Source: Bradyrhizobium mercantei (GTDB lineage: Bacteria; Pseudomonadota; Alphaproteobacteria; Rhizobiales; Xanthobacteraceae). Taken from it: a stretch of 64,000 nucleotides of DNA. The DNA is taken from assembly GCF_001982635.1 (NCBI RefSeq), contig NZ_MKFI01000005.1:62001-126000 (forward strand), in the 5' to 3' direction. Each line of letters starts with the position of its first letter. The stretch's first letter is position 1. Both the position numbers and the translations under genes were made by a program. Shown piece by piece: positions 55,689-63,884 of the stretch. The notes beneath the pieces are model-generated. The model made no database searches and had not been told where the DNA came from. It saw nothing but the letters and a program-made list of their open reading frames with translations.

Positions 55689-56549
55689 ATGTCCAAGAGC
55701 CTGATCGACCTGTTGTCCATCCTCGATCTCGAGCAGCTCGAGGTGAATTTGTTCCGCGGCAACAGCCCGAAGACGAGCTGGCAGCGGGTGTTCGGCGGCC
55801 AGGTGATCGGCCAGGCGATGGTCGCGGCCTGCCGCACCGTCGAGGGCCGCCTGCCGCATTCGATCCATTGCTATTTCATCCTGCCCGGCGATCCGCAGAT
55901 CCCGATCATCTACCAGGTCGAGCGGCTGCGCGACGGCAAGAGCTACACCACCCGCCGCGTCACCGCGATCCAGCACGGCAACGCGATCTTCTCCATCATG
56001 GTGTCGTTCCACGCCGAGGAGGAGAGCAACTTCAATCACCAGGAGAAGATGCCCGACGTGCCGCCGCCGGAGAAGCTGACCGCGGAAGAAGTGTCGAAGC
56101 AGCCGATGTTCAAGGAGATGCCGGAGTTCATCCGCCGCTATTACGAGAGCGACCGGCCGATCGAGCTGCGCCCGGTCGAGCTCGGCCGCTATTTCGGCCA
56201 GAAGATCGACGACGGCCGCATCCATGTCTGGATCCGTACCGCGGCAAAGCTGCCCGACGATCCGGCGCTGCATCTGTGCGCGCTCGCCTATGCGTCGGAT
56301 TTCTCGCTGCTCGATGCGGTGATGGCGCGCTACGGCCGCACGCTGTTCGACCGCCGCATGATGCCGGCGAGCCTCGATCACGCGATGTGGTTTCACCGCC
56401 CGTTCCGCGCCGACGAATGGCTGCTTTATGCGCAGGATTCGCCTAGCGCGCAGTCCGGCCGCGGTCTGACCCGCGGCCTGATCTTCAAGCCCGACGGCAC
56501 CCTGGTGGCGTCCGTCGCGCAAGAGGGTTCGGTGCGCGAACGCAAGTAA
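55689..56549 (+). CDS. tesB: Acyl-CoA thioesterase II
   Basis: 286 residues, the TesB double-hotdog enzyme that hydrolyses medium- and long-chain acyl-CoA in the cytoplasm. LLSILDLEQLEVNLFRGNSP and the FGGQVIGQAMVAACRTV helix are the N-terminal signature; LDHAMWFHRPFRADEWLLYAQDSPSAQSGRGLTRG is the C-terminal one with the Asp/Gln/Thr active-site set. ATG 55689 is chosen because the frame upstream translates the intergenic repeat. Confidence 0.96.
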   Translation: MSKSLIDLLSILDLEQLEVNLFRGNSPKTSWQRVFGGQVIGQAMVAACRTVEGRLPHSIHCYFILPGDPQIPIIYQVERLRDGKSYTTRRVTAIQHGNAIFSIMVSFHAEEESNFNHQEKMPDVPPPEKLTAEEVSKQPMFKEMPEFIRRYYESDRPIELRPVELGRYFGQKIDDGRIHVWIRTAAKLPDDPALHLCALAYASDFSLLDAVMARYGRTLFDRRMMPASLDHAMWFHRPFRADEWLLYAQDSPSAQSGRGLTRGLIFKPDGTLVASVAQEGSVRERK

Positions 56550-56553
56550 CCCG

Positions 56554-57447
56554 TCAATTACCTGCGTAGGCGCCGCGCTCGGTCAGCGCGAATTGCGAGA
56601 TGATCCAGTTGCCGTACCAGCGCAGCACCCACGGAATCGGGATCAGGAAGCCGCAGCCGATCGTGAACACGATGGTTCGCCACAGCACCTCGAGGCCGGA
56701 GGCATTGAAGCTGACCTCGCGGCGTGTGCCGTCGACGTTGCTGCAGATCCAGCGCATCCATGCGGTCAGCACCCAGGCCCAGCCGATGATGGTGATCGCC
56801 GAGATCACCATCGCCACATACCAGCCGATATAGGCGACCGGGCTGCCCTTGAATGAGATCGGCAGGTCCTGGCCGCTGGAGCTGAGATGGCCCAGGATCC
56901 AGCGGACGATCATCCAGCTCAGGAAGCCCTGCAACACCAGCGAGAGCAGCGTCACGATGTTGCTGTTGGCGGCGCCGGCATAGGTCAGCAGACCGAGCAC
57001 GACGAAGACCCACCAGATGTCGAGCGGCTGCCCGGTGAAGGCGAGATGCGGCCGGCCCGGCACGCGGATATAGGGAATCGCAAAGCGGTACAGCGCGGTC
57101 GCGGTCCACGGCGCGGGGATGACGAAGATCTGGCCGATGAACATCAGGAGGCTGCGTCCGAACAGGCCCCAGATTGGGAAGTCGGCCGACAGCGCGCCGC
57201 CGCTATAGTTTGCCGACGCCGCCACCGGCGGCGGTCCGCCGGCCTGCGGAAACGCCGGCGGCGCGCCCGCGGCGCTGGGGACGAGGCCCGGAATTTCCCC
57301 GGCCTTCTGCCAGCCGGCCATGCCCTCGGTCCACACCAGCGTATCGGCTCCCACCATGCCCCGGGTGATCAGGTCGCGGAGCTGGGCTTCAGGCAGGGGG
57401 CCTTTTTGCTGGCCTTCGGATGCATAAAACCAGTTTCGGTTCGACAT
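56554..57447 (-). CDS. GYF_2 (DUF4339) membrane protein
   Basis: 297 residues from ATG 57447. The N-terminal GYF_2 domain (about 4-55, WFYASEGQQKGPLPEAQLRDLITRGMVGADTLVWTEGMAGWQKAGEIPGL) binds proline-rich or other peptides. A Pro/Ala linker is followed by about five hydrophobic helices that may form a multi-pass domain. Function not known. The frame extends 84 bases further upstream with no homology. Convergent with tesB, four bases apart. Confidence 0.88.
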   Translation of the reverse strand: MSNRNWFYASEGQQKGPLPEAQLRDLITRGMVGADTLVWTEGMAGWQKAGEIPGLVPSAAGAPPAFPQAGGPPPVAASANYSGGALSADFPIWGLFGRSLLMFIGQIFVIPAPWTATALYRFAIPYIRVPGRPHLAFTGQPLDIWWVFVVLGLLTYAGAANSNIVTLLSLVLQGFLSWMIVRWILGHLSSSGQDLPISFKGSPVAYIGWYVAMVISAITIIGWAWVLTAWMRWICSNVDGTRREVSFNASGLEVLWRTIVFTIGCGFLIPIPWVLRWYGNWIISQFALTERGAYAGN

Positions 57448-57665
57448 TTCTTGGTACCTCGGGGCACGCGTGCGGGACACGCGGTAGGCGAAACGAGCCA
57501 GCGGATCCACTGGCCGGGGCGGGAAGGCCATATTCTGGCCGACGGTTGTCGTCCCGTACAGTGACGGAGTTCACCGGCTGCGCACGTTTTCCCCTTCAAC
57601 CTGCAACTTTTTTGTGCCATTTGCCCAGAAAGCTGCCAGATTTGGCGCGCGCGAAACGCTGGCCG

Positions 57666-57681
57666 GGGACGGCAATTTGCC
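57666..57681 (+). promoter_or_regulatory. Candidate sigma-54 promoter of glnK1-amtB1
   Basis: GG (57667-57668), then ten bases, then GC (57679-57680), within GGGACGGCAATTTGCC. The -12 part TTTGC is good and the -24 part GGAC/GGC partial. Located 53 bases before the glnK1 ATG. Reading from the consensus TGGCACG-N4-TTGCA. Confidence 0.5.
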
Positions 57682-57733
57682 GCTCCGGCGACGGCCGGAC
57701 ACGGAAAACCTCTAGGGAATGAAGGCCTGAACC

Positions 57734-58072
57734 ATGAAACTCGTCGTCGCGATCATCAAACCGTTCAAGCTGGATGAGGTCCGCCAGGCCCTGACCGCGA
57801 TCGGCGTCCACGGCATGACGGTGACCGAGGTGAAGGGCTATGGCCGCCAGAAGGGCCACACCGAGATCTATCGCGGCGCCGAATATGTCGTGAACTTCCT
57901 GCCCAAGCTCCGGATCGAGATCGCGGTCGATTCCAACCTCGCCGAGCAGGCGGTCAGCGTCATCACCCAGCACGCCCGCACCGGCCAGATCGGCGACGGC
58001 AAGATCTTCGTGACGCCGATCGACCACGCCTTGCGCATCCGCACCGGCGAGACCGACAACGACGCGCTCTGA
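57734..58072 (+). CDS. glnK: PII nitrogen regulatory protein (GlnK), copy 1
   Basis: 112 residues, full-length PII. KLVVAIIKPFKLDEVRQAL start; the T-loop GYGRQKGHTEIYRGAEY has the uridylylation Tyr51; the C-terminal GDGKIFVTPIDHALRIRTGE. Senses ATP/2-oxoglutarate and blocks the partner AmtB under nitrogen excess. AmtB1 follows 79 bases later. One of two paralogues in the window; copy 2 at 61435 differs in most beta-strand positions outside the T-loop. Confidence 0.95.
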   Translation: MKLVVAIIKPFKLDEVRQALTAIGVHGMTVTEVKGYGRQKGHTEIYRGAEYVVNFLPKLRIEIAVDSNLAEQAVSVITQHARTGQIGDGKIFVTPIDHALRIRTGETDNDAL

Positions 58073-58150
58073 GTCTTATCGAGATCACGGCCGGCAACGA
58101 CGCCGGCACACCCAGACAATCCGCACCAAGAAACGACGACACGCCGGGGA

Positions 58151-59476
58151 ATGATGATGGGGGCACGAGCTCTTCGTGCAGCGATAACAGCTGCGCCGAT
58201 CACTGCTGCAATCCTGCTCGCACAGGCCGCGCCGGCTTTCGCGCAAGACCAGGCAGCCAATTCCGGCATCAACGCCGCCGACACCGCCTGGATGATCGTC
58301 GCCACCGCGCTGGTGCTGATGATGACGATCCCGGGGCTCGCGCTGTTCTACTCCGGCATGGTGCGCAAGAAGAACGTGCTGGCGACGATGGCGCAGAGCC
58401 TCACCGCCGTTGCGCTGATCTCGATCCTCTGGGTCACGTTCGGCTATTCGCTGAGCTTCGTCGGCGACGGGCCGTGGCTCGGCTCGCTCGATCGCTGGTT
58501 CCTGGCGGGACTGACGATGGACAGCGTCAATCCGGCGGCCAAGACCATCCCCGAAGTGCTGTTCATGCTGTACCAGATGACGTTTGCGATCATCACGGTG
58601 GCGCTGGTCGCGGGCTCGGTCGCCGACCGCATGCGCTTTTCCGCCTATGTGCTGTTCTCGATCGGCTGGTTCATCTTCGCCTATGTGCCGCTGGCGCATT
58701 GGGTGTGGGGCGGCGGCTTCCTCGCCTCGGCGGGCGTGCTGGATTTCGCCGGCGGCCTCGTCGTGCATCTCTCCGCCGGCATCAGCGGCCTGGTCGCAGC
58801 CAAGGTGATGGGCAACCGGCACGGCTACGGCCATGACAATCTGTCGCCGTTCGACCTGTCGCTCGCGGTGGTCGGCACCGGCCTGCTCTGGGTCGGCTGG
58901 TTCGGCTTCAATGGCGGCTCGGCGCTCGCGGCCAATTCGCGCGCCGTGTTTGCAATCACCGCCACGCATCTTGCAGCCTGTGCCGGCGCGCTGACCTGGG
59001 GCGCAATCGAATGGGCGACGCGCCGTAAGCCGTCGGTGCTCGGCATGATCTCGGGTGCGGTCGCAGGGCTCGGCACCATCACTCCGGCCTCCGGTTTCGT
59101 CGCGCCATGGCACGGCGTCATCATCGGCATCATTGCCGGCCTGGTCTGCTTCTGGGCCTGTACCTGGCTGAAGCATCGCTTCAAGTATGACGATTCGCTC
59201 GACGTGTTCGGCGTGCACGGCATCGGCGGCCTCACCGGCACGCTGCTCGCGGGCGTTTTCGCGGTCGCCGCGATCGGCGGCACGTCAGGCCTGTTCGAAG
59301 GCAATCCGAAGCAGCTGCTGATCCAGCTCTACGGCGTCGCCGTCACGTTCGTCTGGTGCGGCGGCATCACCTTCGTGCTGCTCAAGCTGGTCTCTGCCTT
59401 CGTCCCGCTGCGGGTCTCGATGCAGCAGGAGCTCGAGGGCCTCGACATCTCGCAGCACGGCGAGGCGCTGCAGTAG
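58151..59476 (+). CDS. amtB: Ammonium transporter AmtB, copy 1
   Basis: 441 residues with an N-terminal signal (LRAAITAAPITAAILLAQAAPAFA). Eleven-helix Amt channel. Twin-His pore signatures lie in VVHLSAGISGLVAAK and DVFGVHGIGGLTG; Phe-gate sequences include WMIVATALVLMMTIPGLALFYSGMVRKKN. Forms a trimer; GlnK binds its cytoplasmic face. ATG triplet at 58151. Cotranscribed with glnK1. Confidence 0.96.
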   Translation: MMMGARALRAAITAAPITAAILLAQAAPAFAQDQAANSGINAADTAWMIVATALVLMMTIPGLALFYSGMVRKKNVLATMAQSLTAVALISILWVTFGYSLSFVGDGPWLGSLDRWFLAGLTMDSVNPAAKTIPEVLFMLYQMTFAIITVALVAGSVADRMRFSAYVLFSIGWFIFAYVPLAHWVWGGGFLASAGVLDFAGGLVVHLSAGISGLVAAKVMGNRHGYGHDNLSPFDLSLAVVGTGLLWVGWFGFNGGSALAANSRAVFAITATHLAACAGALTWGAIEWATRRKPSVLGMISGAVAGLGTITPASGFVAPWHGVIIGIIAGLVCFWACTWLKHRFKYDDSLDVFGVHGIGGLTGTLLAGVFAVAAIGGTSGLFEGNPKQLLIQLYGVAVTFVWCGGITFVLLKLVSAFVPLRVSMQQELEGLDISQHGEALQ

Positions 59477-59579
59477 CAGCCGAACTCGCAGGGCCATGGC
59501 AAATCCGCAAAACAACCCCATGCAAAGGGCCCGGGGAGCGCCGCGACGTCACGCAGCACGGCGCTGAGGCAGTTCAGGC

Positions 59580-59610
59580 TTGCGCAACACATAAGTATGT
59601 GCTTATGTGT
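59580..59610 (+). promoter_or_regulatory. ArsR-type operator and promoter
   Basis: Perfect 9-base arms ACACATAAG/CTTATGTGT around TATGTG (59587-59610). TTGCGC (59580-59585), 17 bases, TTATGT (59603-59608) forms a sigma-70-like promoter whose -10 lies in the right arm. Start ATG at 59615 is only about five bases past the expected transcript start. Confidence 0.72.
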
Positions 59611-59614
59611 CGGC

Positions 59615-59929
59615 ATGATCGACACCGATATCTTCAAGGCGCTGGCCGATCCGACCCGCCGCAAGGTCTTTGAAAAGCTCGCCGGCGGCAGCCTGAACGC
59701 CAGCGCCTTGCGCGATGGCCTTGAGATCAGCCAGCCGGCGATGTCGCAGCATCTCGCGGTGCTGCGCGCGGCCGGCCTGGTGCGTGAGCAACGGCAGGGC
59801 CGCTTCGTGAATTATGAAGTCGACCCGGACGGCATCGCCAGCATCGGGACCTGGCTCGCCCGCTACCGCGCCTATTGGCCGAAGCGGATCGAAGCCCTCG
59901 CCGACCTGCTGAAGGACATGGATCAATGA
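59615..59929 (+). CDS. ArsR family regulator
   Basis: 104 residues from ATG 59615; in-frame codons further upstream overlap the operator. DIFKALADPTRRKVFEKLAG and LEISQPAMSQHLAVLRAAGLVREQRQGRFVNYEVD give the winged helix typical of ArsR. No obvious metal-binding Cys (the metal-site of ArsR is absent), in keeping with the ArsR members that pair with SRPBCC proteins. Its last codons overlap the SRPBCC gene (ATGA). Confidence 0.92.
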   Translation: MIDTDIFKALADPTRRKVFEKLAGGSLNASALRDGLEISQPAMSQHLAVLRAAGLVREQRQGRFVNYEVDPDGIASIGTWLARYRAYWPKRIEALADLLKDMDQ

Positions 59930-60282
59930 GCGACGCAGTGAAGCCTGATCACGCCGACGCAGCCCTGGTGATCGAATACGAGCTCGACGCCCCGCCGGAA
60001 AAGGTCTGGCGCGCCGTGACCATTCCGGCGCTGCGCGAACGCTGGCTTCCGGATTGCGATCTCGCCGGCGCCGAGCCTGAAGCAACGATCACGGGCGAGG
60101 AGGTGCGTTACCGGCTCCGCGAGTCCGAGCCGCCGTTCCGCGAAAGCCATGTCACCTTCCGGATCGAGCCGAACGAGGCCGGCGGCACACGGTTTCGCAT
60201 CATCCAGCAAGCCTGCGACATCAGGGAAGAACGGCCGCAACCGGCCAACAGCAACCGCCGCACCCTGATGCGCGCGGCCTGA
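59926..60282 (+). CDS. SRPBCC (START/AHSA1-like) protein coupled to ArsR
   Basis: 118 residues. EYELDAPPEKVWRAVTIPALRERWLPDCDL is an AHSA1-type start, followed by FRESHVTFRIEPNEAGGTRFRIIQ. Starts at ATGA of the ArsR stop. It is shorter than most AHSA1 proteins (about 140-160), so the C-terminal helix may be reduced. ArsR-SRPBCC pairs are common; the protein's ligand is unknown. Confidence 0.85.
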   Translation: MSDAVKPDHADAALVIEYELDAPPEKVWRAVTIPALRERWLPDCDLAGAEPEATITGEEVRYRLRESEPPFRESHVTFRIEPNEAGGTRFRIIQQACDIREERPQPANSNRRTLMRAA

Positions 60283-60333
60283 TCGCAAACTTCACCGCTG
60301 AGACTTCATCACCTGCAGAAATGGAGGTCGCCG

Positions 60334-60936
60334 ATGCGCGACATGATGCAACTCGTCCCCATGGTCATCGAACAGTCGACCCGTGGCGAGCGTTCCTTCG
60401 ACATCTATTCCAGGCTGTTGCGCGAACGGATCATCTTCCTGAACGGCGAGGTCAATGATGCGATGTCCGGGCTGGTCTGCGCCCAGCTGTTGTTCCTCGA
60501 GGCCGACAACCCCAACAAGCCGATCAACCTCTACATCAACTCCTATGGCGGCGTGATCACCAGCGGGCTTGCGATGTACGACACCATGCAGTTCATCAAG
60601 GCCCCCGTGCACACGCTGTGCATGGGCACCGCGCGCTCGATGGGCTCGTTCCTGCTGATGGCCGGCGAGCCCGGTCACCGCGCCGCGCTGCCCAATGCGA
60701 GCCTCCACGTGCATCAGCCGCTCGGCGGCTTCCAGGGCCAGGCCTCCGACATCCTGATCCATGCCACCGAGATGCAGGAGACCAAGCGGCGCATCATCCG
60801 GCTTTACGCGCAGCATTGCGGGCGCACCGAGGCGGACGTGGAACGGACGCTGGACCGCGATCACTTCATGTCGGCGCAGCAGGCGCTCGACTGGGGGCTG
60901 ATCGACAAGGTCTTCGCGGCACGCGACGCCGCCTGA
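60334..60936 (+). CDS. ClpP paralogue with altered substrate-site residues
   Basis: 200 residues. Catalytic triad is retained: Ser102 in ARSMGS, His127 in HVHQP and Asp176 in DRDHFM. The oxyanion-site NSPGG has become NSYGG and the helix after Ser changes GQAASMG to GTARSMG, so peptide handling may differ. Similar to ClpP elsewhere, so this is a serine protease subunit that could need ClpX/ClpA or act alone. No Clp ATPase gene is adjacent; sits between the ArsR pair and glnK2. GGAGGTCGCCG lies before the ATG. Confidence 0.9.
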   Translation: MRDMMQLVPMVIEQSTRGERSFDIYSRLLRERIIFLNGEVNDAMSGLVCAQLLFLEADNPNKPINLYINSYGGVITSGLAMYDTMQFIKAPVHTLCMGTARSMGSFLLMAGEPGHRAALPNASLHVHQPLGGFQGQASDILIHATEMQETKRRIIRLYAQHCGRTEADVERTLDRDHFMSAQQALDWGLIDKVFAARDAA

Positions 60937-60975
60937 CGCGGGATTCGCGGAGCGGTCGCGCAATCCTGGCGACAG

Positions 60976-61115
60976 CTCCCTCTTCCCCTTCCCCCTGAAA
61001 GGGGGAAGGTCGGGATGGGGGTCGAGCTGCAGGCAACGTTGCAAGTGGAGAGAGCAGATCCCCACCCGCTTTGCTCTGCGAGCAAAGCGACCTCCCCTTT
61101 TCAAGGGGAGGTTGG
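60976..61115. repeat. Intergenic palindromic repeat, CTTCCCCCTG type
   Basis: Contains a local hairpin CCTTCCCCCTGAAAGGGGGAAGG and a second GACCTCCCCTTTTC/AAGGGGAGGTT, with GGGATGGGG/ATCCCCACCC as partly inverted core. Related to the CCCTCACCCC family at 15452 and 35211. Confidence 0.75.
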
Positions 61116-61434
61116 AACCAGCCTACGGGCGCTTCAGCCGGATACCGCGAGCTGCCGCGCCGCTGGGCAGAATTGTGTCCGGACTTGGCCGTGCCTGAGT
61201 TCTAGACAGGCCTGATGATATTTTAGGCGCGACGGAATAGCGCAGGGGCGCCGTCCTCCCGCAAAGCGGGAAAATACCCGGATTCATAATCCATTAGCGA
61301 AGTCCGGCCGACTGGCACGGCATTTGATTCTAAGGGTCCCGGCTGTGCCCGCGTAGTGGAAGTCCTCCGCGTGGTGAACCTCAGTCGAAACTCCCGGCGC
61401 CCGTTTGCGCCGGGCCCAAGCGGGGATAGGACTC
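61116..61434 (+). promoter_or_regulatory. Leader and candidate sigma-54 promoter of glnK2-amtB2
   Basis: No coding frame. The best promoter match is TGGCACG-GCAT-TTGAT at 61313-61328: the -24 part fits the sigma-54 consensus exactly, while the -12 part has GA in place of GC. It is 107 bases before the glnK2 ATG. GGGATAGG precedes that ATG. Confidence 0.5.
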
Positions 61435-61773
61435 ATGAAAATTGTTATGGCGATCATTAAGCCATTCAAGCTGGAAGAGGTCCGTGACGCCCTGACCGCC
61501 ATTGGCGTTCACGGTCTCACGGTGACGGAAGTCAAGGGCTACGGCCGTCAGAAGGGGCACACGGAAATCTATCGCGGCGCCGAATATGCCGTGAGCTTCC
61601 TGCCCAAGATCAAGATCGAAGTCGCAGTCAACTCCGATCAGGTCGACAAGACCATCGACGCCATCACCTCCGCCGCCAAGACCGGACAGATCGGCGACGG
61701 CAAAATCTTCGTCATCAGCCTCGAGCACGCCGTGCGCATCCGCACCGGCGAGGCCGATGCCGCGGCCCTCTGA
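61435..61773 (+). CDS. glnK: PII nitrogen regulatory protein (GlnK), copy 2
   Basis: 112 residues from ATG 61435 (MKIVMAIIKPFKLEEVRDALTA); an earlier in-frame start is not PII-like. The T-loop GYGRQKGHTEIYRGAEY is identical to copy 1, with Tyr51. Differences cluster in the middle strands (IKIEVAVNSDQVDKTIDAIT) and in the C-terminus (FVISLEHAVRIRTGEADAAAL). AmtB2 follows 39 bases later, so the pair is a second complete sensor/channel operon. The two may respond to different nitrogen levels. Confidence 0.95.
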   Translation: MKIVMAIIKPFKLEEVRDALTAIGVHGLTVTEVKGYGRQKGHTEIYRGAEYAVSFLPKIKIEVAVNSDQVDKTIDAITSAAKTGQIGDGKIFVISLEHAVRIRTGEADAAAL

Positions 61774-61812
61774 TTTCGCGCACAAACCTTAAGACCTCAG
61801 GAGTGAAATAAC

Positions 61813-63261
61813 ATGACGTTCAAGCGTCCCTATGGCGCGGGACTGGCGGCCCTCGCAGTCGGCCTGTTTGCCGCAACCGCCGCCTACGCCGAGCCAACCG
61901 TCAACAAGGGCGACAACGCCTGGATGCTGACATCGACGGTGCTGGTGCTGTTGATGACCATCCCGGGCCTCGCGCTGTTCTATGGCGGCCTGGTCCGCTC
62001 CAAGAACATGCTCTCGGTGCTGGCGCAGGTGTTCTACACGGTCTGCCTGGTCACCGTGCTCTGGGCTCTCTACGGCTACAGCCTCGCCTTCACCGGCGGT
62101 TCCGACTTCATCGGCGGCTTCTCCAAGGCCTTCCTGATGGGCGTCACGCCGGACTCGAAGGCTGCGACCTTCTCGGTCGACGCCAACATCTCGGAGCTCG
62201 TCTATATGTGCTTCCAGATGACCTTCGCGGCGATCACGCCGGCCCTCATCGTCGGCGCCTTCGCCGAGCGCATGAAGTTCGCGGCGATCGCGCTGTTCAT
62301 CCCGCTCTGGGTGACCCTGATCTACTTCCCGATCGCGCACATGGTCTGGTACTGGCCGGGCCCGGACGCGATCCAGGATGCCGCCAAGGCGCTCGCCGCT
62401 GCGGCTGACGGTGCGGCCAAGACCGCGGCGCAGGCCAAGCTCGACGAGATCAACGCCGATGCCGGCTGGATCTTCAAGAAGGGTGCGATCGACTTCGCCG
62501 GCGGCACCGTCGTGCACATCAACGCCGGCATCGCCGGCCTGGTCGGCGCGCTGCTGATCGGCAAGCGCACCGGCTACGGCAAGGAGTTGATGGCTCCGCA
62601 CTCGCTGACCATGACCATGATCGGCGCCTCGCTGCTCTGGGTCGGCTGGTTCGGCTTCAACGCCGGCTCCAACCTCGAAGCCAATGGCGGCGCTGCACTC
62701 GCCATGACCAACTCCTTCGTGGCAACGGCCGCGGCGGCGCTGGCCTGGATGTTCGCGGAATGGATCATCAAGGGCCATCCCTCGCTGCTCGGCGCACTCT
62801 CGGGTGCGGTCGCGGGCCTCGTCGCGGTGACGCCGGCGGCCGGCTATGCCGGTCCGATGGGCGCCATCGTGCTCGGCCTCGTGGTCGGCGTGGTCTGCCT
62901 GTTCTTCTGCACGGTCGTGAAGAACGCGCTCGGCTATGACGACTCGCTCGATGTGTTCGGCGTCCACTGCGTCGGTGGCATCATCGGCGCGCTCGGCACC
63001 GGCATCCTGGTCAACCCGGCGCTCGGCGGTGCAGGGATCATCGACTACACCGCGATCCCGCCGAAGGTCGCCGATTACGACTTCGCGGCGCAGATGATCT
63101 CGCAGGTCTGGGGCGTCGGCACCACGCTGGTGTGGTCGGGCATCGGTTCGGCGATCCTCTACAAGATCGTCGACGTGATCGTCGGCCTGCGTGCCAACGT
63201 CGAGACCGAGCGTGAAGGCCTCGACATCACCGAGCACACGGAGCGCGCCTACAACATGTAA
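61813..63261 (+). CDS. amtB: Ammonium transporter AmtB, copy 2
   Basis: 482 residues with a signal (YGAGLAALAVGLFAATAAYA). Longer than AmtB1 mainly because of a loop of about 35 residues, DAIQDAAKALAAAADGAAKTAAQ, between the middle helices. Pore His in VVHINAGIAGLVGALL and DVFGVHCVGGIIGALG; core FGFNAGSNLEANGG. AmtB1 and AmtB2 are clearly different paralogues and not a recent duplication. A strong terminator follows. Confidence 0.96.
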   Translation: MTFKRPYGAGLAALAVGLFAATAAYAEPTVNKGDNAWMLTSTVLVLLMTIPGLALFYGGLVRSKNMLSVLAQVFYTVCLVTVLWALYGYSLAFTGGSDFIGGFSKAFLMGVTPDSKAATFSVDANISELVYMCFQMTFAAITPALIVGAFAERMKFAAIALFIPLWVTLIYFPIAHMVWYWPGPDAIQDAAKALAAAADGAAKTAAQAKLDEINADAGWIFKKGAIDFAGGTVVHINAGIAGLVGALLIGKRTGYGKELMAPHSLTMTMIGASLLWVGWFGFNAGSNLEANGGAALAMTNSFVATAAAALAWMFAEWIIKGHPSLLGALSGAVAGLVAVTPAAGYAGPMGAIVLGLVVGVVCLFFCTVVKNALGYDDSLDVFGVHCVGGIIGALGTGILVNPALGGAGIIDYTAIPPKVADYDFAAQMISQVWGVGTTLVWSGIGSAILYKIVDVIVGLRANVETEREGLDITEHTERAYNM

Positions 63262-63346
63262 GAGTTCTCCCGGGGCGCGACCTCCCCAAGCGGTCGTTCC
63301 CAGAACTACGGTCCGGACACATACCCGGCAATGTCCGGGCCGTTGA

Positions 63347-63382
63347 GGGGCTCCAGCGCAAGTTGGAGCCCCTTTCTTTTTT
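63347..63382 (+). terminator. Rho-independent terminator after amtB2
   Basis: GGGGCTCCA and TGGAGCCCC pair around GCGCAAGT and are followed by TTTCTTTTTT. Placed 85 bases after the amtB2 stop. Confidence 0.93.
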
Positions 63383-63400
63383 CCGCGGCTTGAGAAAATA

Positions 63401-63435
63401 TTGTCGGAATTGCCTGTCATCGTAGAATGACAGGC
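63401..63435 (+). promoter_or_regulatory. Promoter and operator-like inverted repeat of the GFA gene
   Basis: TTGTCG (63401-63406), 16 bases, TAGAAT (63423-63428). A perfect 9-base inverted repeat GCCTGTCAT-N6-ATGACAGGC spans 63412-63435, covering most of the spacer and all of the -10. This layout is typical of a repressor site. Confidence 0.75.
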
Positions 63436-63462
63436 TACAACCAATAAGAATGGGAGGACGTC

Positions 63463-63867
63463 ATGAAGGTACAAGGCAGGTGCTATTGCGGCAACGTACG
63501 CTATGAGGCCGAGGGCGAACCGATGATGGCGGCGCAATGCCTGTGCCGCGAATGCCAGTACATCACGGGCGGCGGGCCGAACATGTTCATGGCGATGCCG
63601 ACCACCGGCTTCAAATACACCGCAAGCCAACCCAAGCAGTTCACGCGCAAGGACCTCGAGCGCGCCGTGACCCGCGAGTTCTGCCCGGAATGCGGCACCC
63701 ATCTGGTGACCAAGGTGCCGGGCCTGCCCGCCACCATCCTGAAGGTCGGCACCTTCGACGACCCCAGCGTGTTCACGCCTCAGATGACGATCTACACCTG
63801 CGACAAGCAGACCTTCCATCATCTGCCTGACGGCAAGCCGTCGTTCGAGAAGCTGCCGGCGCGGTAG
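63463..63867 (+). CDS. GFA family (glutathione-dependent formaldehyde-activating/CENP-V) protein
   Basis: 134 residues. The zinc cysteines of the family are present: GRCYCGNVRYEAEG, QCLCRECQ and REFCPECGTH. Conserved GRCYCG and the FTRKDLERAVTREF block fit. Proposed reaction is S-hydroxymethyl-glutathione formation from formaldehyde, but many members have other or unknown substrates. GGGAGGACGTC precedes ATG 63463. The promoter carries a strong inverted repeat; no regulator gene is adjacent. Confidence 0.92.
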   Translation: MKVQGRCYCGNVRYEAEGEPMMAAQCLCRECQYITGGGPNMFMAMPTTGFKYTASQPKQFTRKDLERAVTREFCPECGTHLVTKVPGLPATILKVGTFDDPSVFTPQMTIYTCDKQTFHHLPDGKPSFEKLPAR

Positions 63868-63884
63868 GCGTCGCAGATCCGGCA

